NCBI GenBank assembly: GCA_015680685.1
Contig: MNCI01006123.1
Span: 242,263-306,262, forward strand
Direction: 5' to 3'
DNA from: Gnetum montanum
Taxonomy: Eukaryota > Streptophyta > Gnetopsida > Gnetales > Gnetaceae
Length of the DNA: 64,000 bases
Shown here in pieces: positions 33,661-43,641 of this stretch. The stretch's first letter is position 1, and each line of letters starts with the position of its first letter. The notes under the pieces are model-generated. The model did not search any database and was not told the DNA's origin. It saw only the letters and a list, made by a program, of their open reading frames with translations. The position numbers were made by a program, and so were the translations under genes.

Positions 33661-34980
33661 ATGTATGTTTCTTGTCATCTAATTACACAAGCACAACACC
33701 CAAAGTGTAATTAGATGTACTCATAATTATGTGAAATGGTCTAGACTAGTCTAGTGCTCGTAGAATTTGAGTTTCTACAAGTTTTTCCTTCAACTATTGG
33801 AATGCATGTTTACACTTGTTGGTCCAAATAAACAAAGAATATTTCTTTGTAAGCTTGACCAACAACTTTGTGATCTTAGAGAAATTCTCTATGAATCGTT
33901 GGTAGTAGCCAATGTGTCCAAGAAATGATTAGACATCTTTAACTGTCTCTAGCTATCGTGTGATTTGTTGGATGACCCTTATTTTTTCTAGGTCTACCTC
34001 AATCCTTACCTAAGTAATCCTCTACCCCAATACTATGCCTTTCTAGATCATTAAATGGCTTTTCTGACAATTGAGCCTAAGGTGTGTTTCAATACATCTT
34101 TTTAGTACTTGCTCAAGGAAATCTAGGGCTTGCTCAAGTGTAGCCCCATAGGTAGAGAAGTCATCCATGAAGACTTTTACCCTATTAGCAATTTGCTATT
34201 GGAAAATACTAAGGACCAAGTGTTGAAATGTTGTATGGGTGTTGCATAGACCAAATGGCATCTTACAATATGCAAAAGTCCCCCAAGGACTCATGAATGT
34301 TTTCTTCACCTAATCTTCTAGCATAATTTGGATTTGTTTATAGGCACTATAATCATGAAAGAAGCTATAATAACAATGCCCAGAGATAGTGTCCAACACT
34401 TGGTCCACAAATGACAATGGAAATGTTATCATATTCAATAGCCTAAAGTCAATGCAGACCTACCACTTACCATATTTCTTTGGCAGAATTACGAGTGGGC
34501 TAACTCAATCACTATCCATGATGGGATAAATGAACCTTGCCCTAAGGAGTTGTTCTATTTCTTCCTTGATGATCTACTTTAATTTGGGATTCAGCTTCTC
34601 TACATGTGCCTTCTTAGCTTCATGGTTGGATTAGTGTAAATAAGATGCTAGCATATCCTTGGATCGATTCTTATCAATTCAGAATATGATCAATAAAAGG
34701 CTATTGGCCACTTGTTGACCACTTTCAATAGCTTATCTTTTTATTTAGGAGCAAGATTTGCATTGGTTATAATCAGCTTGTCATTGTTCAAAAATGCATA
34801 CTTCCTATCGGTTGGTAGAATTTTTAACTCTAGGGACTTTTGTTTGAAATGTTCATGGATTTCCAACTCTCCCCAATAGGTATCATCATCTTCATCATCA
34901 AAGGGTTGGTGATAAACTTGCTCAAGTTCATCCATGCCTTCGACATAAGCACATGTCAGGCTCTTAGTAGGTTCCATGCA
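33661..34980 (-). pseudogene. Gyp-B reverse transcriptase
   Basis: Reverse-strand translation begins M-E-P-T-K-S-L-T-C-A-Y at about 34977 and includes 'LELKILPTDRKYAFLNNDK'. The catalytic F-M-D-D is intact at 34160-34171. Stops and frameshifts occur elsewhere. Domain order with the neighbouring RNase H and integrase is normal for gypsy pol. Confidence 0.82.
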
Positions 34981-35039
34981 TAGTATGCTACTATTTGAGT
35001 TAGTTGTTAGCCATTGGATGCCCTCCTATTTTGTGGATT

Positions 35040-35560
35040 CTATGTACAGGCACCTTTGGATATCTGTGTCTTGCACACATTGATTGTAGGCTTTAATGTA
35101 TGTACTTTTGATGGACCAAATTTTCTACACACAATTGCACCCATTATCATTGTACGTGATGCATTTTCCAACATTTCAAATTCATTTTCCTTGGAGATTT
35201 CCAAGGAGAGGTTCTTGATGCCCATTCATGCATCACCTCTGCTTAACAATGCTCTTTCCATAATGATGGGGAAGTCACCTTTGCAATTTTCCACCTTGAT
35301 CACCAAAAAATCATTAGAATAGGACCACCCACAAACTATCATCGCAATGTCCTCCACTAGTCCTAAAGAAACAGTGATTGACTAATCTACCAATTCTAAA
35401 TGGATGTTGCTCTTGAGAGGTGGTAGGTTCTAGGCTTTGTACATGTCATGGGAGATGAGATTGACACCAAAATCAAAATCAAGAAGAGCCTTGCATGGCT
35501 CATGTCCAGAAATCTATAAGTAAATGAGAGGACTTTATGGGTTAGATCTTTTCATAGAGA
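35040..35560 (-). pseudogene. Gyp-B protease
   Basis: Reverse strand contains L-L-D-F-D-F-G-V-N-L-I-S where Gyp-C has L-L-D-S-G-S-S-V-N-L, so the active-site motif is altered. 'LGLVEDIAMIVCGWSYSNDF' and 'FPIIMERALLS' follow. The end at about 35040 joins the RT leader. Confidence 0.75.
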
Positions 35561-35599
35561 AGACTACCAGCCTTGGTCCAACTGGAAACAACATGAGTT

Positions 35600-38200
35600 A
35601 ACATCATAGTGTGGATCTAAGGTAGCATTTGGTTTGAAGGGCACTCAAATGTGTTTGATGTAGAGGATGAGGGTGTTGAAGATACAAGGCAACTAGCCAC
35701 ATTAGGTTGTGAGGGTTTGGGAGAACTGTTAGCTTAGAAAAAGGATCATTTCCTAGATTGATTATTTGAACCACATAGTTGGAAGGCTGATTGTGAATGT
35801 ATAGCCCTCGTAGCATTTCGTTGTGGAGGAATTTCATCCTACATCAACACAATATGAGGTAACTAGGTTGAGGGTAAAGGGATGTGTGCAAATGGATGCA
35901 AAGGATGATATGGATATGGGTTCTCCCCTCGAGTGAATGGTGAATGAGTTCGATGGTACTCTAGAGGATAATAGTGATGCTAGAATAAGGTGTGGCTTGC
36001 TAAGCTTCATGGAGAAATGGATTGCTAAACATAGTACTTGTATGGATCTAGTTGCCTATAAGGGTACTACTATCTTGGAAATGGCATTCCCCATGATTAT
36101 GGTTGGTGCCACTATTGATACTAGTCATATGGTTGTGATGGAGCTTCACTTGTGTAGTAAGCTTGTTGTTGCTGATGGAACTACTTTGCATTACCTTAAG
36201 GATAAGGCAATCATCTAGGTGCTTGCCTTTATGCTAGTTGAGGATTCAACACGTACACCCTAGACTTTTGTAAGTGTGACACCACAAGGCAACATCCCTT
36301 AGGATGTTCATACTAACAAATGTCACAACCAACATCATCATCAAAGTCTATGTTCACAACTTCTTCTACTATAATAGCTTTGCCCTTACGTCTCTAGTAG
36401 TCACATTTAGCTTCTTTCTACCTCCTACGGTTAAGATCACTACTTTGCTCTTTGGATTCTTCAACAATCTTCATAGTAGCTTGAAATTTTTCATCCAAAG
36501 AGTTCCATAATTTATTAACCTTTTTGAAATATTAGAAACAAATTTTTGAATGGGCAAGGTTTTCCTGTTTACCACTTCATCAAGTGGTGACTCCTCCTCA
36601 TCATAGAATCAAACTTTCCTTTATGTATATATATATATATGGAAGGATCCCTATTATATTCTTTTACAATTCCCTTTTTTGCAACTCAAGTTCTTCTCTA
36701 GCTACCTTTTCTATCAGCCTTTGTATCTAATGAGCTCTTAGTTTAGATAATCTCCCTTGGGTGTAAACCCCAAGAGTTCTTCTAGTTTCTACTCTAAGCC
36801 CATTTATGATGTGACAAAGTTGTTCCCTATGAGAATAACCATGGCTACGACATCAATGTAAAAGAGAATAGTATCTACCCATGGTGGCATCCAAGGGTTC
36901 ATGTGTTCCCTATATCCAACCTTGGATTTACCTTCTCAGGTTAGACACTTTGGAGTATGTCTAATATTTGTCATTAAATAGTTCCAGCATGGTACTCTAC
37001 GTGAAAATGGATTCTAGCTCCAAGGACCAGTACCAATCTTCTGCTTCCTTAATGAGTGTCCTAGGAAATAGCTTGAGTTTCTACTAATCATTCTTGATGT
37101 TTTGTAAGGCACAGGCATCGTGAAAGGCTTGTAGATGGTTCTGTGGATTAAAGTTATATCCCCCCTCAAATCTTGAAATATTTTTCATGTCTAAGCACTT
37201 GATCCAACTATCTTTTAGATGTCTAATTAAGATCTTAACTACCTCTATGATGTTAAGCATACTTTAAGTTACTAACAAAGGCTCATCATCATAATTATTT
37301 CATTGTCATCAATGATGTCCTCTATTACCCCTTTCATTATTGTGGGCATGACAATTAGTATTATTGCCTCAATACTCATCTCCATCACAATTATTCCTTC
37401 TGCAGCGTCTTTCAAAATTAGAAGATGAAGAAGAAGTGGATGTAGATGAAAAGGGCAAAGAGGAAGGAGGATTACCACCACCATGGTATCTACCAATTTC
37501 CCTTGGGTTATCATGGTCATGCTCATCAGTTTTTCTGTTATTGTGATGCCTGTTCGACCCCTTGCCTTGACTACCATCTTTCCTTGAACCTGAATTGTGG
37601 ATTGTAGACTAAAAATTCAAGGTCACACCTTCATCACTAGTAACAAAGAGTAGATAATCTTCATGCTAAGAGCCCTTAGAGGGAGGGTCCTCATTGTCAT
37701 CTTGGCTTACTAGGAACAATGGATTTGTGAACCATTTCCCCTTTGCATCCTCATGATGTCTCTCCTGATGTTGATCTCACTAGCGTTGTGTTTCAGTGGG
37801 ATGGTAGTCTTGAGTGTCACAACCATTCACAATGTATTCCTCTTGAAGATCCAAGATGTCTAACTTCTTCAAAGTTTGAAGCAACATCCCAGGCACAGAT
37901 TGATCGAGAGGTAATACAATGTTGCCTTCCATGTCACGCCCTCACAATTGCTCATCTTGATGTAGGATGAAGGTGAAATTAGGCACAAACTCATTTGGAT
38001 GAGTATATATCACTTTGCACTCTTGTGGGCCCAATGGTTTTGTATCATTTCACCTATGAGAAGAAAACATTTTGCAAACAAATCAAGTATCAGTGTGCTT
38101 TTGTAGTTATATTATTTGGGAATGATATCGACCTTGGGGTTCATCCAACAATATTAATGATATCCACTAAACTTAGATAGCACATGTTTTAACAAATAGA
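35600..38200 (-). pseudogene. Gyp-B gag
   Basis: Reverse strand: the gag core at 36700-37080 has 'FHCLGHGYSHREQLCHIING' followed by 'GLRVETRRTLGVYTQGRLSK'-type sequence. A Cys/His motif C-D-I-C-x-Y-E-H-P-K-G-C-C lies at about 36286-36330, then a Pro/Tyr-rich tail to 35600. The N-terminal Arg/Asp/His-rich part is at 37270-37580. A TA microsatellite lies at 36625-36640. Frames are broken. Confidence 0.75.
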
Positions 38201-38219
38201 GTCCCTTGCAACAACACCA
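38201..38219 (-). promoter_or_regulatory. Gyp-B primer binding site
   Basis: On the reverse strand TGGTGTTGTTGCAAGGGAC, one base from the LTR. It is a decayed version of the tRNA-Asp-type site of Gyp-C. Confidence 0.7.
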
Positions 38220-38220
38220 A

Positions 38221-39047
38221 TGATGAGTAGTGAAGGGTACCCCTACACTCAACCATACGAATCATAGAGTGCTCACGTGCAATCTGGTCAAATTATATGG
38301 ACTCTCTAGTTTTCGGTGCACTAGTCTTCTAGAAAGTGAATTTTACCCTAACGATCATTCATTGTTTCCCCAATTACACTTGTGAAGTACAAAGGTATGG
38401 TTAAGTATAATCAAGGCATATGATTTTTATCATTTTATGTTTTATGTTCTTTGGAGCTTAAAGAGAGAGCAAAAAGTAATTTAATGACTAATTTGATTTA
38501 ACTAACCAATCTCTAACAAGTCCTAACATAAGCATCCAATCCCACTTTCTGTACACATCTTGAACATATGTATCCACTACTAGGTTACCAAGCGCTACAC
38601 TATTGGGTGTACCAAGCAATAATGCTGCTGTGATTACCAAGCGAATATGTATTACGCTCAAAGTAGTCATACTTATGTATTTAATCTATCTAGCTTATCT
38701 TGCTTAATTAGCTTAATTACTGGAAAACACTAAATAAATAACTAAAAACATTTAATGCATGAAGAAAATAGCTAAACTATCCAGAATGCTATAAGGTTTA
38801 TCAAGAAGCTTGTCTNCAAAATAGCTAAACTATCCAGAATGCTATAAGGTTTATCAAGAAGCTAATCTTTATTGCCGTACACACTATCGTGCTTAGGTAT
38901 AATAATGCTCAAATAAAGATTTGTACACTTAATGACTTCTATTGCAAGCACTTGGGAAATATTCTAACTTTTAAATTAAAAAACTACAATAGCTCTACTA
39001 ATGCTATCAATATATTCCCTTAAATGTAGCTCATGAGTGTGTATTTA
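38221..39047 (-). repeat. Gyp-B 5' LTR, incomplete at an N
   Basis: Matches 16206-17119 from TGATGAG to about 'GTGTATTTA'. It then stops at an N at 39048, about 120 bases short, missing exactly the dyad-rich U3 end. It also contains a perfect 46-bp duplication (38765-38810 and 38818-38863) that flanks another N at 38816. Both look like assembly joins. Confidence 0.8.
38816..38816. other. Assembly gap or join (N)
   Basis: A single N flanked by a perfect 46-bp duplication that is absent from the other LTR copy. This is best explained by unmerged contig ends. Confidence 0.7.
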
Positions 39048-39560
39048 NGTTTATTTTGGACACTAAAGGATGGAAAGCTTTCAACTTTTATTGCTATTTG
39101 TTCTTTATTTTTTATTGATATATTCTTTTATCTTTAAAGAGATTTTTCTCCTTCTCTTTACAATAAACTCTTTAGTAAGAAGTGAAAACCCATAAAGGTA
39201 CTTTTGAATAAGGTTAAGACCTGATCCTTTTCCTATCCTAAAAGGGAGGTTTTTTTAGGATTAGTTGTAAAAATAAAAACCTAAAAAAAATATTCCTAAA
39301 ATTATTAGGCTTTTCTTTAAGACTTTCTTTTCAATGATTTGATCTACTCTAAATCTTTTAAATATTATTATTCATTTTTCTGGGTCCAATACCTTGCTTA
39401 AGTTGGTAGTGCTTTACTAAAGGCTAATAATCTTTGTCAACTAATAGAACCTTAGACCAATAGTGTTGTTAGAAACTTTGCTTAGCTTATACTTAAGCCT
39501 TGGTGCTACTCTTCATTGTTTCTCCTATATATATATATTTGTTGCTTTCAAAGGAAGAAG
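39048..39560. other. Unassigned sequence after Gyp-B
   Basis: AT-rich sequence starting at an N. No gene or known repeat recognised until the SINE cluster. Confidence 0.5.
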
Positions 39561-39697
39561 GGTATTGGAACTCAAAACATCTTTTTAAAAGTATTTACCC
39601 CTAAAATGTATAACTTAGTATTATCCACTAGAATCAAACCTATAACTTGGAGTTTTCAAATCAAGAGTCATACAAATAGGCCAATACTTTAGTATTT
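39561..39697 (-). repeat. tRNA-derived SINE copy S3
   Basis: Reverse strand: B-box-like GGTTTGATTC after a TTGGCCTATTTGTA A-box remnant, then 'ATAAGTTATACATTTTAGGG'. It is the most diverged A box of the cluster. Confidence 0.55.
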
Positions 39698-39759
39698 CTA
39701 TATCTTTGTTTTGCTCTTTTTTGGGGTGAAGGTGTTGAGGGGGTGGGTGTGGAGGGTGG

Positions 39760-39900
39760 TGGTGTTAAAATCCTAGGTACACCCCAAAGATATATAGTTC
39801 ACATAAAACTTTATAATTCATCATTGCCCATCAGAATTGAACCCATGACTTAGAGTTTTTAAATTAAAAATCTTACCACTAGGCTAACATCTCATTGTTA
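39760..39900 (-). repeat. tRNA-derived SINE copy S4
   Basis: Reverse strand: 'GAGATGTTAGCCTAGTGGTA' (A box), 'CATGGGTTCAATTCTGATGG' (perfect B-box core GGTTCAATTC), 'TTATAAAGTTTTATG' and 'TTGGGGTGTACC'. It is the best preserved reverse copy. A G-rich tract (39724-39763, plus strand) abuts its 3' end. Confidence 0.7.
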
Positions 39901-40059
39901 GTGTATATCTATATTATAATTATTTCAAGTTCCAACACCACCCACCCACACACACCATTCCCCTCCTCCCACCTTTTAGTGAAACTCAAACTAAAATTTT
40001 TACTTACATCCACTAAGGCCCTTTGGATTTATTAGACTAGTTTTTGAATTCTTTTTACG

Positions 40060-40162
40060 AATTTTTTATAAAAAATTTATAACTTAATGTTGCCTAACAA
40101 GATCAAACCTTGGACTTGGGGGTTACCAAGCCAAGACTCTTACCACTAGGCTTACACCCATG
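40060..40162 (-). repeat. tRNA-derived SINE copy S5
   Basis: Reverse strand: 'GTAAGCCTAGTGGTAAGAGT' (A box), then 'CCAAGGTTTGATCTTGTTAG' (B box) and 'GCAACATTAAGTTATAAATT'. The A box is well preserved. Confidence 0.65.
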
Positions 40163-40460
40163 AGGACACTTCTAAACAAGGCCAAGGCATGATCCTTGTC
40201 CTACCCTAGAGGGGAGGTTTTGCAAGATTGGTTGAAAGGATGAAAACCCACAAGGGCATGCCCAAAACTATGGGTCTCTTGTTTTCATTGTTGTTTTTGG
40301 AGCTTTTTTATTATTGAATGGATATGTTGTATTTTTTTTATAATTTTTTTATTATTTTTAATATAATTTATTTTTGGAGTCCAACACCCCCCCTCCTCTT
40401 TGCCTCTTAAAGGATCTTTGTTGAGTAAACCTCATATTTGTAAGAAAAAGATATAGAAAT

Positions 40461-40600
40461 AATAAGGGATTTGCCTAGTGGTAAGACTCTTGACTTGGAA
40501 AATCCAAGTTATGGGCTCTATTTTGCTAGGCAATAGTGAGATATAAAGTTCTAATTTGACTATGTCTTGGGGGTAAATATTGGTGAAAACATTCCAACAA
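40461..40600 (+). repeat. tRNA-derived SINE copy S6
   Basis: Plus strand: 'TTGCCTAGTGGTAAGACTCT' (A box), 'TTATGGGCTCTATTTTGCTA' (B-box position), 'GAGATATAAAGTTCTA' and 'GTCTTGGGGGT'. It is the only plus-oriented copy in the cluster. Confidence 0.65.
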
Positions 40601-40812
40601 AACCCCCCAAAATTAGCTTAGTGCATGCACTCTAGAGTTGCAATAAAATTGCTATGCTTGCTTTGACTTTAACTCCTGGGATCTACTAAAGGTTTAACAC
40701 AACACTTTGGTGTTCAATACCCTTTTATAAAAGCAAGCTAGTATTATTAGGTTTAATTCCCTTACCATGTAAATAATTAATTGTACTATACTATGTAAGC
40801 TTTTGCCCAAAA

Positions 40813-40905
40813 AGGTGAGGTGTTGGAGCCTCAAAATAATGGTATAACTCAACATTGCCTATCAAAATTGAACCTATGACTTAGAGCCTTCAAATCAAGA
40901 GTCTT
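40813..40905 (-). repeat. tRNA-derived SINE copy S7, 5' truncated
   Basis: Reverse strand: the region around a B-box-like GGTTCAATTTT and the following 'GATAGGCAATGTTGAGTTAT' are present. The A-box part is degraded. It lies about 200 bases upstream of the promoter region of the RRM gene. Confidence 0.55.
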
Positions 40906-41037
40906 TATTAACCTTGAGACAAATAATGGTTAACCCTATAAGGACCTGATTATGTAATACTAAGTTATATTTCTCAATATTTTCATCCTGTATTATATAT
41001 AATCAATCCATCTGTTGTTTTTAGGTCTTAGGGAAAT

Positions 41038-41045
41038 TATATAGA
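41038..41045 (+). promoter_or_regulatory. Candidate TATA box of RRM gene
   Basis: TTATATAG about 60-120 bases before the non-repetitive, GC-richer 5' UTR-like sequence beginning near 41100. Weak evidence: such AT words are common here, and the transcription start is not known. Confidence 0.3.
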
Positions 41046-41099
41046 CATATACAACCATGCAGTTACCTTACCCTAAGAAACACTAATTTTGGAGGAATC

Positions 41100-41780
41100 G
41101 TTACCCCTGACGAGAAAACCTGTTTAACCAAATAGGGTTAAAGAAGAAGCTCGCAGCATACACCGCACTTGGGAAGCAGAAGCTGTAGGTCAGAGACACA
41201 CCTGTTCTAAACAAGTATAAACAAGAAGCGCATACAGGAGAACATACGGCTTCCGTTGTAGGTCAGAGAACATCTATTTCCATCTGAATCCGGTACGTTT
41301 TTACTTTCAAACTGGTGAAGGTATCTCGTTTTCCCCTGCATTTGCATGTTTAAAGATATCCAAAACCTGAATAGTTTGGAGTTCGATTAGATTTGTTTTG
41401 GATGCTTTAGTTGTTTCTGAATCTCAAATGGATCTTATGTTTGCGTAGGTGGCAGTGCATTTGATTCCTCGATACATTTTTGTAGTGTGTGTAAGGCATT
41501 GATAAATGACAAAAACGAACTCTGATTATTGAAGCAAACTGAACAGTGTTTAACTAGGTTTCAAATATGTTAGTATTGGGCAATAAGATAATTAACTCAA
41601 TTGAAAAAATCTTTGAGCGGTTAGTGATTGTCATTTAGGTGAAAATATTGGGGGTAATTAACTCAAAGAAAATCCAAGTGTTACTTTTGCTTTTATGAAT
41701 TTTTGAGGAAAATAATATTAATTTCATATGTAATTATTTATGTAGGTATTCGGACTGTCCTATACTTTTGGGTAGAAACT
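41100..41780 (+). other. 5' UTR of RRM gene with an inferred leader intron
   Basis: The sequence 41130-41292 is unlike the flanking repeats in composition and has no ATG frame of note. A consensus donor follows 41292 (CCG|GTACGTTT), and an acceptor TATTTATGTAG ends at 41745, giving an inferred 453-bp leader intron. The second leader exon would be 41746-41780, ending at the start codon. Within the leader exon a 13-base word TGTAGGTCAGAGA occurs twice (41184-41196, 41257-41269). Leader introns are common in plant genes for RNA-binding proteins. Confidence 0.55.
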
Positions 41781-43242
41781 ATGGCTTTCATGAGGAAAGT
41801 AGGAAGCTTGCTATCACAAACTCTGATTAAGAATCCCGCTTCTGGTTTAAGTGGACAGCCTTCTCCGTCCTCGTTTTTCAATGCTGTTCGGCATATGTCG
41901 TCTGCAAGGCTTTTTATTGGAGGTAGTCTCAAAATTCATGGTTCCTTGCCTTTGCAGAAATTGAACTAGAATGCTTATATTTATTAATCATTTTTCCCGG
42001 TCGTTTTCCTTCTCTGATTTCTTGGTTTAATTACTTTTGTCTTGTTTGACAGCCCTTTCTTGGTCAACTGATGATGAATCACTAAGGCAGGCATTTTCTC
42101 CGCATGGACAGGTTATTGAGGGTGTGTAAGGATTTTTGGCAATGAGATACCATTGCCTTATATATATATATGCCTGGTTTCCACATATATGTTCTTGGGT
42201 TATTGTTGGTATTGATTTTAATTTCACTGTGTTGGCTTATTTGTTTTTGCTTTGCAGCTAGAGTGATTTTGGAAAGGGGTACAGGTAGGTCTAAGGGTTT
42301 TGGATTTGTGAGATATGGTACTCCTGAGGAAGCAGCTGCAGCATTACAGCAAATGCATGGAGCGGTTAGTGATTGTCATTTAAGCTAGATATATATAGTT
42401 CTGGATTAAGATTTGACTCATAGTTCATCTCTGCTCACTGTACATAGTTGCATAGTCATGTTGGCTCAGGATACTTGGTCTTTTAAACAATTTTATGTTG
42501 GGCTTTGAGGTTCTCATTAAAATTGCATCATTTATTCTAATTTATATTCAAGATCACTGAAAACTCTATTAGCCTAGTTTCTACTTGGAATTTCTAAGCG
42601 AATCGAACAATTTAAGATTATTGAAATCCTACTAATCAACATAGATAAACAATGTATGATCTATTCTCCAGCTGGGTTTGTTCTCATGTAATGTAGAAAA
42701 TGTCTTTGACCTTGTAATTGGTACTCCATTTTAAGTCATATCCTTAGGTCATGCTTTTTTTTTTCTCTTTGGAGATCCCCTTAAATATTCCAGTACACAG
42801 TCCAACACACATATCTTTCGTCATCCAGTTCAAATGCTCTTCCTCCATCACTTGGACTTTGCTTTTGGAATCTTTCGATATTAGCTATGTATCTATATTT
42901 CTGACCATTTTTCTGTAAAATCAGGAACTTCAAGGCAGATCCATTCGTGTTGAGTATGCTCAAGAAAGGCCCAGAGGATTTGGAGGCTCTGGAATTGCAT
43001 CTCCCTTAGCAAGTAGTCCTAATGCTTCTGAAGATAATGGTTATAGTGCACCTGAATATGGTGGCAAGTATGATGGTGATTCTGCTGTTGATGGGCATAG
43101 TAGCAATGGTGCAAACTCAGTTAATGAAGATGGTTCAGAGGATAAAGATTCAACTAACAGTGAATTTGGTGAAGCCAAGGATTCCAAAAGCAATGGAAAT
43201 GAAGAAAGCTATGCTATTGGAGCTGGCGAGGGCAAACAATGA
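41781..43242 (+). CDS. Organelle-type single-RRM RNA-binding protein
   Basis: Four coding exons, 41781-41922, 42053-42121, 42258-42364 and 42925-43242, with GT-AG introns, encode 211 residues. Residues 1-40 (M-A-F-M-R-K-V-G-S-L-L-S-Q..., no acidic residue, Ser/Leu-rich) look like a mitochondrial presequence. An RRM spans about 43-119 with RNP2 L-F-I-G-A-L at 44-49 and RNP1 K-G-F-G-F-V-R-Y at 83-90, both keeping the aromatic RNA-contact residues. The tail (120-211) begins R-P-R-G-F-G-G, then is Ser/Asn/Asp/Glu/Gly-rich and acidic. The start is chosen because the in-frame ATG at 41703 lies inside the leader intron. N-terminus and RRM resemble plant mitochondrial glycine-rich RNA-binding proteins (GR-RBP5-like), but the Gly-rich tail is replaced by an acidic one. 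The likely role is organellar RNA binding, possibly editing or splicing. Confidence 0.88.
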
Positions 43243-43530
43243 TGCTAATGCCATGATATAATATGCTTAATTTCATTTAGGCAGTCTCCTGCTTCTGGAA
43301 TGTTAACTGATATATTTGTTTTCATTAAGTCTTAGGTTCTTTATTCATTTGCACGTATTGAAGGAAGAGTGTCTTTGCAGATGATGAAATTTTGAACTGT
43401 ACTCTGTACACGAGCATCAAAATGGGATGGATCAGAAAAATCGAATTTTTGTTTTCTCTTGTGTATTCCACTATGAATTCTTGATATTTTTTTCAATTTG
43501 TGTAAATGTTACGCTAAAGTTGTAGCATTT
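43243..43530 (+). other. Probable 3' UTR of RRM gene
   Basis: T-rich sequence following the stop codon, with no repeat similarity. The polyadenylation site is not identifiable with confidence; the end is a guess. Confidence 0.4.
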
Positions 43531-43539
43531 GTCTCAGGA

Positions 43540-43641
43540 ACTTAGCAAATTGAACTTAAACCAGCTTATTCCTATGTATTTGTTGATTTAACTTGGCAAA
43601 TCGTACTTAAACCAGATTCTTCTTTAGTATTTGTTGATTTA
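43540..43641 (+). repeat. Two-unit 51-bp tandem repeat
   Basis: Units 43540-43590 and 43591-43641 share ACTT[A/G]GCAAAT, ACTTAAACCAG and GTATTTGTTGATTTA with several substitutions. It lies just downstream of the RRM gene, perhaps in its 3' UTR. Confidence 0.8.

Larger units (their letters stand above)
16206..39047 (-). mobile_element. Gyp-B: long Ty3/gypsy element hosting Gyp-C
   Basis: A minus-strand gypsy element with 3' LTR at 16206-17119 and 5' LTR at 38221-39047 (5' end missing at an N). In transcription order it carries a tRNA-Asp-type primer binding site, gag, protease, RT, RNase H, integrase, a U3-like internal array, ORF3 and a polypurine tract. Removing Gyp-C (22929-32571) and one copy of its TTATC duplication restores a continuous integrase and leaves an element of about 13.2 kb. 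Frames are broken throughout. PBS type and lack of a visible chromodomain suggest the non-chromovirus Athila/Tat side of gypsy. Confidence 0.85.

Noticed and set aside
35014-35322. 102-codon plus-strand open frame
   Set aside because: Antisense shadow of the Gyp-B protease, which is clearly on the minus strand.
37272-37577. 101-codon open frame in Gyp-B
   Set aside because: Probably an alternate frame of the Arg/Asp/His-rich gag N-terminus, whose true frame matches Gyp-C and Gyp-D.
41703-41780. Upstream in-frame ATG of the RRM gene
   Set aside because: It lies before the acceptor TGTAG at 41745, inside the inferred leader intron, and would precede an otherwise typical organelle presequence start.
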